Positions 1 through 10,032 of a DNA stretch of 34,405 nt are shown here, in pieces. The position numbers were made by a program, and so were the translations under genes. Source of the stretch: Planctomycetia bacterium TMED53 (GTDB lineage Bacteria > Planctomycetota > UBA8108 > UBA1146). The stretch spans positions 1 through 34,405 of the forward strand of contig NHDG01000082.1 of assembly GCA_002167285.1 (NCBI GenBank), in the 5' to 3' direction. The notes beneath the pieces are model-generated. The model did not search any database. It had not been told where the DNA came from and saw nothing but the letters and a program-made list of their open reading frames with translations. Every line of letters starts with the position of its first letter. The stretch's first letter is position 1.

Positions 1-389
1 ACTTATGAAGACTCACTTGTACTTTACAAGCAACTAGAAATTATCAAAAAAGAGAATCACCCTATATTGATTCGCTATAAAGACAGCTTATCTGATATAA
101 ATCAAAAACTTTATTACGGTGATTCCGTCTTATTGAAGAAGTTACAATACTATCCTATGGCCCTACTACTCATAATCTTCCTCTTTGGGGCAGTACTATA
201 TTTCGTATATAAGACCTCTAGAATATCAGAGCAAAACCGGCTATGGAATGCTATGGCTAAAGAAACAGCACATCAGATAGGAACCCCACTCACATCAATG
301 ATTGGATGGATAACATTAATGAAAGATGAAAAAAAAGAAAGTGAGCCCTTAAGTGAAATTGAAAAAGACTTGGATCGATTAAAAAATGA
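1..389 (+). CDS. Sensor histidine kinase fragment, Bacteroidota-like (partial at both ends)
   Basis: The frame is open from base 1, so the 5' end lies outside the window. It encodes a periplasmic tail, one membrane segment (about bases 150-210, PMALLLIIFLFGAVLYF) and the start of a HisKA domain with the phosphoacceptor region AKETAHQIGTPLTSMIGW, then a helix ending in EIEKDLDRLKN. Flavobacterial kinases have this H-box (AKETAHQLGTPLSS). Homology stops abruptly near base 387-390. The frame then reads through antisense PilZ sequence to a chance stop at 486, so the rest of the dimerisation domain and the whole ATPase domain are missing. The first 120 bases are about 30% G+C by hand count, against about 55-58% just downstream. 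The base composition and family both point to a different organism. The kinase identity is well supported; its membership of this genome is doubtful. Confidence 0.75.
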
Positions 390-405
390 GGGATTCTGGT
401 TTTGG
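380..405. other. Compositional and homology breakpoint (probable chimeric join)
   Basis: Kinase homology on the plus strand ends at about base 387-390. The stop codon of the minus-strand PilZ gene is at 406-408. Base composition changes from AT-rich to GC-rich across these few bases. No inverted repeat, target-site duplication or integrase is visible. A contig misjoin is the simplest reading; an insertion edge is the alternative. Confidence 0.65.
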
Positions 406-804
406 TCAGGACTTCCGTACCTGAGAGCGGATCAGGTATTTCATCACCTGGTCCTGATCTTCCTTGGAGATTTCGAGGAAGCGTAGGCCGAGGCTGCAGC
501 GATCCTTGTTTTCGGTGATCTCTTCGATCCATGCGACCTGACACAGGCATTTGATGGCGGTGTCGAGGGATGGGATCAGCAGATTGACGCCGATGTGGAT
601 CTTTCCCATCAACAGGGCGGGGATCCAGTTGAAGCTGGGAATCTTGCCGTGAAGAAGGAGTCCATCCCCGCCCATGCGAGCGGTGATGCCCTCGAAGATG
701 GCGTCTTCCTGGATTTCGACCTCTTTGGAAAGAAACTTGTAGCGCACCGGGAACTCGGCGTGAAGACGCACGAATTCTTTCCGGGTGGTAAAACTTTCAG
801 TCAT
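406..804 (-). CDS. PilZ domain protein
   Basis: A 132-residue protein that is essentially one PilZ domain, a fold that often binds cyclic di-GMP and controls motility, envelope or polysaccharide functions. An Arg-rich N-terminal region (RKEFVRLHAEFPVRYKF) matches the RxxxR half of the ligand site. The region ITARMGGDGLLLHG sits where the D/NxSxxG half normally is, but the Ser is not conserved, so c-di-GMP binding is uncertain. The end, SLGLRFLEISKEDQDQVMKYL, is the usual last strand and helix. I chose the ATG at 802-804 because the domain starts there and an AGGAGG lies upstream; an open extension to 906 has no homology. It lies 168 bases downstream of the M61 gene on the same strand. The only feature in that gap is a 6-bp hairpin (853-867) with no T tract. 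Confidence 0.75.
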   Translation of the reverse strand: MTESFTTRKEFVRLHAEFPVRYKFLSKEVEIQEDAIFEGITARMGGDGLLLHGKIPSFNWIPALLMGKIHIGVNLLIPSLDTAIKCLCQVAWIEEITENKDRCSLGLRFLEISKEDQDQVMKYLIRSQVRKS

Positions 805-972
805 GGTGTTCAAAGCGACCTCCTGGGATTTCGGAACAGGCGGGCTCCGTGGGCACGCAAGGCGTGCGTGGGTCTGGGCGGACGTGGAATTGCTATACCG
901 CTCCATAAGGAGATTAGGATGGTGGGAGAGAATCGGCCAATCGGGAAATCCAATGGCCGGGTAAAGAAAGAG

Positions 973-2838
973 TCAGTCCCCGGTCTTGTCCTCGGGGGAT
1001 TCTTCTTCTTTCTTTTCAGGCTCGGCCTTGCCCCACCATGCTGCACGACGCTGAGCGACCTCTTCGGGGGCCTCCTCGTCGATTTTCAGGTTCCACAGGT
1101 CCTTCGGCTCGGCGGTGAACTCGACGCTCAGAGTCTCGATCCGTCCGCGACGGGCGATGGTCAGGGTTGCTTGACTGCCCGGTAAATACTGCCGACAGAT
1201 ATTGGACCAGGAACCGGCTGAGGCCCGGAAGGCATCGAGGGCGATGATCTCATCACCCACGTTGAGCCCGGCTTCGTAAGCAGGGGTTCCGCGTCGGACT
1301 TCTGAAACAACCCAGCGACCGGAGCGATCGCGGGCATCGATGCCAAGCCAGCCCTTTTCCGCTTCTTCTTCCTCGTCATCTTCTTCGTCCTCCGGGATGT
1401 CAAAGCGAAGTCCAAAGGTTCTCAGAACGACTGCGTAGTCCAGATCGTCCGTGCCGTCGATGTAGCGTGAAAAGAAGTCGGAGAGAGATTGGCCGGCGAC
1501 CTCTTCGAAGACCTCTCGCAGTTGTTCTGGAGTGTAGCCCGCTTCTCCCGAGTATCGCTGGAAGGCCAGGCGCATGGCGTCGTCGAGGCTGCGCTGATGG
1601 TTGCTGGCTTCACGAATGGTGCCATCGAGGAGCCAGGCGACGAGAGCCCCCTTGGTGTAGTAGGAGATCTGGCTGTTGATGGCGTTCTCGTCCTGCTGGT
1701 AATAGCGGATCCAGGCATCGGTGCTCGCCTCGGAGAGGGGACGTACCTGTCGTCCGGGGGAGTTGCGGATGCCTTCGATCTGATCGGAGAGTCGTTCGAG
1801 GTACTGGTCACTGTTCATGAGACCCGCCCGGGCAACGATGAGATCGTCGTAGTAACTGGTAAATCCCTCGACCATCCACAGATCCGGAGTCAGCACTTCC
1901 TTCTCGTAATCGAAGGGGCCGAGCGCAACGGGTCGCAGGCGCTTGCCGTTCCAGGCGTGGAAGAGTTCATGGCTGACGAGGCCATACCAGCCGCGGCGCC
2001 GATCCTCATCCTTCCAGCTCCAGCGGCTGGTCAGCATCAAAGTGCAGTCCTTGTGCTCGAGACCACCTCCCGCTTCCGAGATGACATTCATGAATTGGTA
2101 GCGGGAGTAGGGGATCTCTCCCCAGAAGGAAACCATCTCCCGGGTCAGGGATTCGATGGCTTCACGACTTCCCTCCATATCCCAGGTGGAGGTATCCCCC
2201 ATATGAATCAGGTCGTGGGGAATTTCTTCGACCACAAAGGGCAAGACCTGTGGCTTGCCGATCAGAATCGGTGAATCGCACAGGGTATCGACATCGGCGG
2301 CACGCCAGCGGTTCCCGAGGCGGGGGAGGGTGCAGATCTTTTCCAACTCCGAGGCCTGCTGCAGGTCGACAAAAGCAAAATCAAATGGACCGTCAGTTCC
2401 TCGGGGGAGCAGGAAGGTGGCGGCTCCATTGAGGAACCCACCGTCTTTTTCCACGAAATTGGTTCGTACAGTCATCAATCGACAATAGAGGGTATACCTC
2501 AGGCGAACCGTTCCACCGGGACCCGCAGCCAGGGTCCAGGTGTTCTTGCGAATCTTGGTGACCGGGATTTCGTTCCCGGATGCATCCATCGCAGAGAGGG
2601 TTTCGATGTGACGCGCGTAATCGCGGATCTTGTAGGATCCGGGAGTCCACACCGGCATCCAGATTTCCAGATCCTCGACAGGGTTGCGGGCGCAGGTCAT
2701 CTCGACATGGATGCGATGGCGGGAGATATCCTGCAGGTCGATGAGATAGGTCGCCGCCGGTGAATCCTGAAAAGCGGTTTCAGGGACAATGGAGTTCGTC
2801 GACAGAACCGCTGCCAGAATCAGTCCGATGGCTCCCAT
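973..2838 (-). CDS. M61 family metallopeptidase with C-terminal PDZ domain
   Basis: A 621-residue exported zinc aminopeptidase-like protein of the glycyl aminopeptidase (M61) family. It begins with a hydrophobic signal-like segment (residues 2-14). The M61 beta domain follows, with WTPGSYKIRDYARHI at about 64-78. The catalytic domain contains GGLEH (258-262), the zinc site HELFH (290-294) followed by WNGKRLRP, and the third ligand Glu in WMVEGFTSYY (about 324). A PDZ domain lies at about 500-575 (GWLGIDARD, then GTPAYEAGLNVGDEI), preceded by an acidic linker (EDEEDDEEEEAE). This is the standard order for bacterial M61 proteins, which probably act on peptides in the periplasm. The start at 2838 lies 3 bases after the stop of the prolyl-tRNA synthetase gene, so the two are probably co-transcribed and translationally coupled. 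The C-terminal tail is highly charged. Confidence 0.9.
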   Translation of the reverse strand: MGAIGLILAAVLSTNSIVPETAFQDSPAATYLIDLQDISRHRIHVEMTCARNPVEDLEIWMPVWTPGSYKIRDYARHIETLSAMDASGNEIPVTKIRKNTWTLAAGPGGTVRLRYTLYCRLMTVRTNFVEKDGGFLNGAATFLLPRGTDGPFDFAFVDLQQASELEKICTLPRLGNRWRAADVDTLCDSPILIGKPQVLPFVVEEIPHDLIHMGDTSTWDMEGSREAIESLTREMVSFWGEIPYSRYQFMNVISEAGGGLEHKDCTLMLTSRWSWKDEDRRRGWYGLVSHELFHAWNGKRLRPVALGPFDYEKEVLTPDLWMVEGFTSYYDDLIVARAGLMNSDQYLERLSDQIEGIRNSPGRQVRPLSEASTDAWIRYYQQDENAINSQISYYTKGALVAWLLDGTIREASNHQRSLDDAMRLAFQRYSGEAGYTPEQLREVFEEVAGQSLSDFFSRYIDGTDDLDYAVVLRTFGLRFDIPEDEEDDEEEEAEKGWLGIDARDRSGRWVVSEVRRGTPAYEAGLNVGDEIIALDAFRASAGSWSNICRQYLPGSQATLTIARRGRIETLSVEFTAEPKDLWNLKIDEEAPEEVAQRRAAWWGKAEPEKKEEESPEDKTGD

Positions 2839-2841
2839 GGA

Positions 2842-5581
<2,740 letters not shown>

Positions 5582-5691
5582 ATTCCCGCCCCTGAGGGCA
5601 ATTTGAAGGAAATCCTCAACCTGTGGCGAGGGACGACCGATCACTCTTTCATGCCCGCCGATTCCATGGGGGAATCATACGGGCCGAAAAG

Positions 5692-5958
5692 GTGTTTCCG
5701 TTGTTCTCCGTCGATGAATTGGTCCGTACCCTCCGATTGCAGGCGATGATCCGTGGTTATCGCTACGTGACCCGTGTCTGGGTGTCCGTAGGGAGTGACA
5801 CGGCGGTCCCCAAGGACCAGTTGCGCCACGCTCTCGAGCAGGAGCTCACGGGCGAACTCTTCGAAACTTGCCAAATCACCATCGAGGCCGAGGAAGGCGC
5901 GGAGATAAAATTAGATCGCATGGAAGGAATTCTGGTCCTTCCGAAGTGCTCATCTTGA
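5692..5958 (+). CDS. HypA-like protein lacking the zinc ribbon and MHE motif
   Basis: An 88-residue protein that lines up by eye with the first and last parts of the nickel chaperone HypA. The segment RYVTRVWVSVGS matches the HypA strand (RVTGVWLKIG in E. coli), followed by a helix and GELFETCQITIEAEEG. The end, GAEIKLDRMEGILV, resembles the last HypA strand. Starting at the GTG at 5692 places Ala18, Gly22 and Val26 exactly as in E. coli HypA, which is why I chose it; an upstream GTG at 5623 would add 23 unrelated residues, and neither start has a good ribosome site. The nickel-binding N-terminus MHE is absent (M-F-P here) and the two-CxxC zinc ribbon is deleted, so ordinary nickel delivery is unlikely. 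No hydrogenase or urease gene is near. It lies 69 bases before the UbiD gene. Confidence 0.55.
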   Translation: MFPLFSVDELVRTLRLQAMIRGYRYVTRVWVSVGSDTAVPKDQLRHALEQELTGELFETCQITIEAEEGAEIKLDRMEGILVLPKCSS

Positions 5959-6027
5959 AGGACTGGACACCTTTCTCGTCGCGGGTCAGCATCATGGACA
6001 TAGGGTCGATAGATCCGGGAGTCCAGC

Positions 6028-7827
6028 ATGCACAGAAACCTGCGTACCTTTCTCGATGAACTTCGCTCCGCCGGGGAACTGGTCGAAGTGGAAGCACCCG
6101 TCGATCCCAAATTAGAAGTGGCAGAAATCCATCGCCGCGTCATCGCTGCCGGTGGGCCTGCTCTTCTCTTCCGTAATCCCAAAGGGGCACGCTTTCCTCT
6201 GGTGATGAATCTCTTCGGCAATGCCCGTCGCGTTGACATGGGTTTTGGCCGGCACGGTCAGAACTTTCTCAAAAAACTGGTGCACACCGTCGAGACGATC
6301 GTCCCTCCAACCTTGCAAAAGGTATGGGAAGCGCGGGATCTCGCCGGAGCGGTCTTCAAGGTTGGCATGCGTCGGCGCAATCACGGTCCTGTTCTCGAAG
6401 TACGAAACCGTTCCGCAAATCTCGAGGATCTCCCCATCATCACGAGTTGGCCTGAAGATGGTGGTCCATTCATCACCTGGCCTCTCGTCTACACTCAACA
6501 CCCGGAAGATGGGCGTCACAATCTCGGAATGTATCGCATGCAAGCCCACGATTCGCAGCATCTCGGCTTACACTTTCAGATTCACAAAGGCTGTGGTTAC
6601 CACCTGATGGAAGCAGAGCGACTGGAGAAGCCGTTTCCGGTGACCTGTTTCTTAGGCGGGCCTCCGGCGTTGATCGCCAGCGCCATCGCTCCGTTGCCGG
6701 AGAATGTTCCTGAGTTACTACTCGCATCTTTGTTGCAAGATGCGCCTTTGAAACTGGCCCAAGCGGGAGATCTTCAACACCCCTTTGTGGCTGAGTGTGA
6801 GTTCGCGATACACGGTTACGCTTTGCCAAAGGAGCGCTGGCCCGAGGGGCCGTTCGGCGATCACTACGGCTACTATTCTCTAAAGCATGATTACCCTGTG
6901 ATGAAAATTCGCGAAATCGCCCACCGTAGGGATGCCATTTACCCGGCGACGGTGGTAGGCAAGCCACGGCAGGAGGACTTTTTCCTCGGCGATTTTCTGC
7001 AAGAATTACTGTCACCGTTATTCCCCTTGGTGATGCCAACGGTCCGGGATCTTTGGTCCTACGGAGAGACCGGTTACCACTCGCTCGCTGGAGCGGTGGT
7101 CAAAGATCGTTATCCCCGTGAGGCGATGGTTTCTGCATTTCGGATTCTCGGAGAGGGCCAACTGTCGTTGACGAAGTTCTTACTGATGACGGACGGCGAT
7201 GTGGATCTGAAGGATTTCACCGGAACTCTGGAATATGTCCTCGCACGCACGGATTTTGCGACCGACCTCCACGTCATCGGATGCACGAGTATGGATACTC
7301 TCGATTATGCTGGCCCCAAGGTGAACGAAGGTTCAAAGGGGTTCCTCATGGGATTGGGAGATCCGATTCGCGATCTCCCCGGAGATTTCACTGGAGAGCT
7401 TCCCTCAGGCTTTAACAATGCCGAGGTTTTCTGTCGTGGTTGTCTCGTCGTCGATGGCCCCGCGTATGAGAAGGAGCCGGGCGCTGCCCAGCGACTGGTC
7501 GAGTCGAGTGCCTTCGACGACTGGCCGCTGGTGATTCTCGTCGACGATGCAAAAACCGCGACGGCGACAGAAGCTCGCTTCCTGTGGTCTACCTTTACTC
7601 GCTTTGAGCCAGCGGCAGATATTCATGCCCGGGCAGGGGAGATCCGTCGTAACCACATCTCCTACAGTGGGCCGGTGGCAATCGATTCAAGGATGAAGCC
7701 GGGGTATCCCGATGAGCTCTTCTGTGATGAGGAGACTGCGGCCACCGTCGATCAGCGTTGGAAAGAGTACTTCCCGGCGGGTGGAGTCGAGATGGGGAAC
7801 AGCGACGTCGGTCACCTGGACGACTGA
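6028..7827 (+). CDS. UbiD family decarboxylase
   Basis: A 599-residue cytoplasmic protein of the UbiD family, enzymes that use prenylated FMN to decarboxylate (or carboxylate) aromatic and unsaturated acids, including steps of quinone synthesis. The N-terminus (RNLRTFLDELRSAGELVEV) and GPALLFRNPKG are typical. The cofactor region is around NLGMYRMQAHDSQHLGLHFQ, and EGPFGDHYGYYS contains the conserved Glu. IREIAHRRDAIYPATVVGKP and the late domain up to DVDLKDF also fit. The length matches the long group that includes menaquinone-pathway candidates, but no prenyltransferase (UbiX) or men gene is in the window, so the substrate is unknown. The ATG at 6028 fits the family start; its ribosome site is weak (GGGAG). 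Confidence 0.88.
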   Translation: MHRNLRTFLDELRSAGELVEVEAPVDPKLEVAEIHRRVIAAGGPALLFRNPKGARFPLVMNLFGNARRVDMGFGRHGQNFLKKLVHTVETIVPPTLQKVWEARDLAGAVFKVGMRRRNHGPVLEVRNRSANLEDLPIITSWPEDGGPFITWPLVYTQHPEDGRHNLGMYRMQAHDSQHLGLHFQIHKGCGYHLMEAERLEKPFPVTCFLGGPPALIASAIAPLPENVPELLLASLLQDAPLKLAQAGDLQHPFVAECEFAIHGYALPKERWPEGPFGDHYGYYSLKHDYPVMKIREIAHRRDAIYPATVVGKPRQEDFFLGDFLQELLSPLFPLVMPTVRDLWSYGETGYHSLAGAVVKDRYPREAMVSAFRILGEGQLSLTKFLLMTDGDVDLKDFTGTLEYVLARTDFATDLHVIGCTSMDTLDYAGPKVNEGSKGFLMGLGDPIRDLPGDFTGELPSGFNNAEVFCRGCLVVDGPAYEKEPGAAQRLVESSAFDDWPLVILVDDAKTATATEARFLWSTFTRFEPAADIHARAGEIRRNHISYSGPVAIDSRMKPGYPDELFCDEETAATVDQRWKEYFPAGGVEMGNSDVGHLDD

Positions 7828-7900
7828 GGGATTTCAGGACGATAACTCAGCTTTGAAGTTCGAGGGTTCCTCCGCGTCAGGGGTGGGTTATCCTCCCGGC

Positions 7901-8905
7901 GTGATTCAGATATTTACTCACCTCTATCGACAACGGCGATTCTATCAGCAGCTCACCCTGCTGATCGCAGGGGCCCTTTTGTTGACACCACAAAGTTCCT
8001 CGGCCCAAGAGCCGGAGGATCCTGAATCACCCTTTGAAAGGCGCGTTGAAGCGGTCAATGATTTTCATGGCCGTGTTGGCGAGAGAATCTTTCAACTCAG
8101 TGAGCGTGTCGATGATTTCTTCGGCGATCGGCGAATGGAAGATGAACCGGTAGAGACAAAGCTGCGCGTAAGGACGAAGTTTAACCTTCAAGAAGGTGGC
8201 AAGCCTGACGTCAAATTCAAGATTCGAGCCAATGCGATACTCCCAAGGACCGAACACCGATTCGGGATCTTCGTCGAATCACTCAGGGAAGATTTTCTTA
8301 CCGATTTTGGTCAGGTTCTCGGCGATGAATCGAGTGAGGCTTCTCCAGACAATCCCCTCGCCGATGACAATGTTTCAGGGATACGCTTTTCCCTCTTTCG
8401 AAATTTTCCCGGTCGCTGGACCTTCGACGGGGGAGTGAAGATCTCCTCCGATCCAAAAACTCGTGTGCGATTGCGCTGGCAGTACGACTGGCAAGCGTTT
8501 GAGAAATGGAATATGCGAGTCATTCAGAGTTTGGAATACAGGGAAGAGTTGGGTGCCGGTGTCAGAACCCAACTGCGTTGGGAGCGATTGATTTCCGAGC
8601 GGTTGTTACGATTCACCTTGGAAGGGGTTCAATTCGCAGATGACTCGCCGGAATCGATCTTTGCTATCGATCACTACATACCCCTGAATGAGGATTCGAC
8701 GATTCGGATCACCGCTTCTGAGTTTGGCTTTTTGGGCTCAGGAGCAGAACTGGATGGTTCCTCCCTCGAAGTGGCTTGGCGCCGAAAAGTCCTCTATGAA
8801 TGGCTCTACATCGAGTTGGCGCCGAGGATGTTCTGGGCAGATATTCCGAGTGAAGATCAAGGGTTTTCGACCTTTTTGGCGTTCGAAGTCGTCTTTGTCA
8901 ATTGA
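7901..8905 (+). CDS. Exported protein, probable outer-membrane beta-barrel
   Basis: A 334-residue protein I do not recognise. It starts with a signal peptide (basic LYRQRRFYQ, then LTLLIAGALLLTPQSSSAQ). A short charged helix region follows (about residues 45-75, RVEAVNDFHGRVGERIF). The rest is alternating polar/hydrophobic strands rich in Arg, Phe and Trp, such as KLRVRTKFNLQ, TRVRLRWQYDWQAF and AGVRTQLRWERL. This is what a beta-barrel of 10-14 strands would look like. The C-terminus ends in Val-Asn, not the usual aromatic residue. I chose the in-frame GTG at 7901 because it puts the signal peptide near the start; a GTG at 7883 is possible, and the frame extends upstream into ubiD without meaning. 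The stop abuts the next gene's reading frame, so the two may be coupled. Confidence 0.6.
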   Translation: MIQIFTHLYRQRRFYQQLTLLIAGALLLTPQSSSAQEPEDPESPFERRVEAVNDFHGRVGERIFQLSERVDDFFGDRRMEDEPVETKLRVRTKFNLQEGGKPDVKFKIRANAILPRTEHRFGIFVESLREDFLTDFGQVLGDESSEASPDNPLADDNVSGIRFSLFRNFPGRWTFDGGVKISSDPKTRVRLRWQYDWQAFEKWNMRVIQSLEYREELGAGVRTQLRWERLISERLLRFTLEGVQFADDSPESIFAIDHYIPLNEDSTIRITASEFGFLGSGAELDGSSLEVAWRRKVLYEWLYIELAPRMFWADIPSEDQGFSTFLAFEVVFVN

Positions 8906-8934
8906 CGGCCCCAGTGGGGCAGATGGAGAAATTG

Positions 8935-10008
8935 ATGCTTAGAGGAGAGTATGACCGCAGTGGATTCATCCGTGGCTTGGTCTCGATGCTTTTGGTGGGC
9001 GCTTTCTGTGGGATTTTGGTCGCCAGTGGTAATCCGGGGAACATGGGAATCTGTGGGGCGTGTTTTCTTCGCGACTCTAGTGGGGCACTGAATCTCTTCA
9101 GTGAACCAGCAGGTCTGAGATATCTGAGACCTGAAATCCTCGGTGTGGTCTTCGGCGCGATGGCTTGGATGTTGGCGCGCGGGAAATGGGAGGCACGATC
9201 CGGTTCCCATGCGGCGACCCGTTTCTTCTTTGGGGTATGGATGGGGATTTCCAGTTTGGTCTTCCTCGGTTGCCCCTTCCGCATGATTCAAAGAATCGCC
9301 GGGGGAGATCTTTCGGCATGGGCTGCCGTGCCTGGATTCGTGATCGGTGTTGGTTTTGGTTTGTGGTTGGAGAAGCGCGGTTACAACGTCGGCAAAACAG
9401 AAGTTTCGCCGGCCCCTGTCGGATTGCTTGGACCTCTGCTTCTTTTGGGAGCAGGAATCCTCTGGTCGATGGGATTGTTGTCGGGGCCAGGACTGGGTGA
9501 AGACGGAGCACCTGCTCACGCTGATTGGAAGATTTCACTCGGTCTTGCGCTCGTTGGAGGTGCCCTGCTGTCAGCGACTCGCTTCTGTGCGGTGACGGCA
9601 GCGCGTCAGGTATTCCAAAAGGATCGCAGAATGTTGTGGGCAACCTTGGCGATGATGATCGGTTATGCAGCGGTCGTCTTTTCGACTGGCAAAGGGAGCT
9701 TCTCATTTGAAGGTCAGCCGGCAGCACACGGTGAGATTCTGTGGTCCGCTCTCGCCTTGGCATTGGTCGGATTATGTGGTTGCTTGGCGGGGGGCTGCCC
9801 AGTGAGGCAGCTGGTGATGACTGGCGAAGGGAATGGCGATGCTGCCATGGCGGTGATGGGAATCCTCTTCGGCGGAGCTCTGAGTCATGGTTTAGGTTTG
9901 GCTTCCAGTGGTGCGGGAACTACCGCTGCTGGCAGGACCGCCATTGTCATCGGTTTGATCATCGCCGCAGGATATGGAATCTGGAGATCGTCAGGATCTT
10001 CCAAATAG
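8935..10008 (+). CDS. yedE: YedE-type putative selenium/sulfur transporter
   Basis: A polytopic inner-membrane protein of about 357 residues from the YeeE/YedE family. It has the signatures of the group annotated as selenium transporter: GNPGNMGICGACFLRD near the N-terminus, RYLRPEILGVVFGA, VFLGCPFRMIQRIAGGDLSA, and late in the protein CLAGGCPVRQLVMTGEGN. The conserved Cys residues (CxxC, GCP, GGCP) lie at the ends of membrane helices and are thought to relay thiosulfate, sulfur or selenium species. The fold is an internal duplication of about 4-5 helices each. I chose the ATG at 8935 because GGAG sits 6 bases before it; ATG 8923 and TTG 8902 are possible. No SelD, SelA or TusA-like gene accompanies it here, so selenium versus sulfur remains open. 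Confidence 0.85.
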   Translation: MLRGEYDRSGFIRGLVSMLLVGAFCGILVASGNPGNMGICGACFLRDSSGALNLFSEPAGLRYLRPEILGVVFGAMAWMLARGKWEARSGSHAATRFFFGVWMGISSLVFLGCPFRMIQRIAGGDLSAWAAVPGFVIGVGFGLWLEKRGYNVGKTEVSPAPVGLLGPLLLLGAGILWSMGLLSGPGLGEDGAPAHADWKISLGLALVGGALLSATRFCAVTAARQVFQKDRRMLWATLAMMIGYAAVVFSTGKGSFSFEGQPAAHGEILWSALALALVGLCGCLAGGCPVRQLVMTGEGNGDAAMAVMGILFGGALSHGLGLASSGAGTTAAGRTAIVIGLIIAAGYGIWRSSGSSK

Positions 10009-10032
10009 ATCCAGTCGAGGAAGGCCTCAAGC

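Noticed and set aside
1-486. Fusion protein of a kinase with a novel C-terminus
   Set aside because: The last ~32 residues are antisense PilZ sequence; the join is better explained as an assembly or insertion edge.
853-867. 6-bp hairpin in the gap between M61 and PilZ as terminator
   Set aside because: Perfect GCACGC/GCGTGC stem with a 3-base loop but no T tract on either strand; too short to call.
1489-2274. 261-residue open frame opposite the M61 gene
   Set aside because: Antisense shadow; the M61 zinc site, GGLEH and PDZ motifs fix the true strand.
8902-8934. TTG at 8902 as the YedE start
   Set aside because: It adds 11 residues with no homology and no ribosome site, whereas the ATG at 8935 has GGAG 6 bases upstream.
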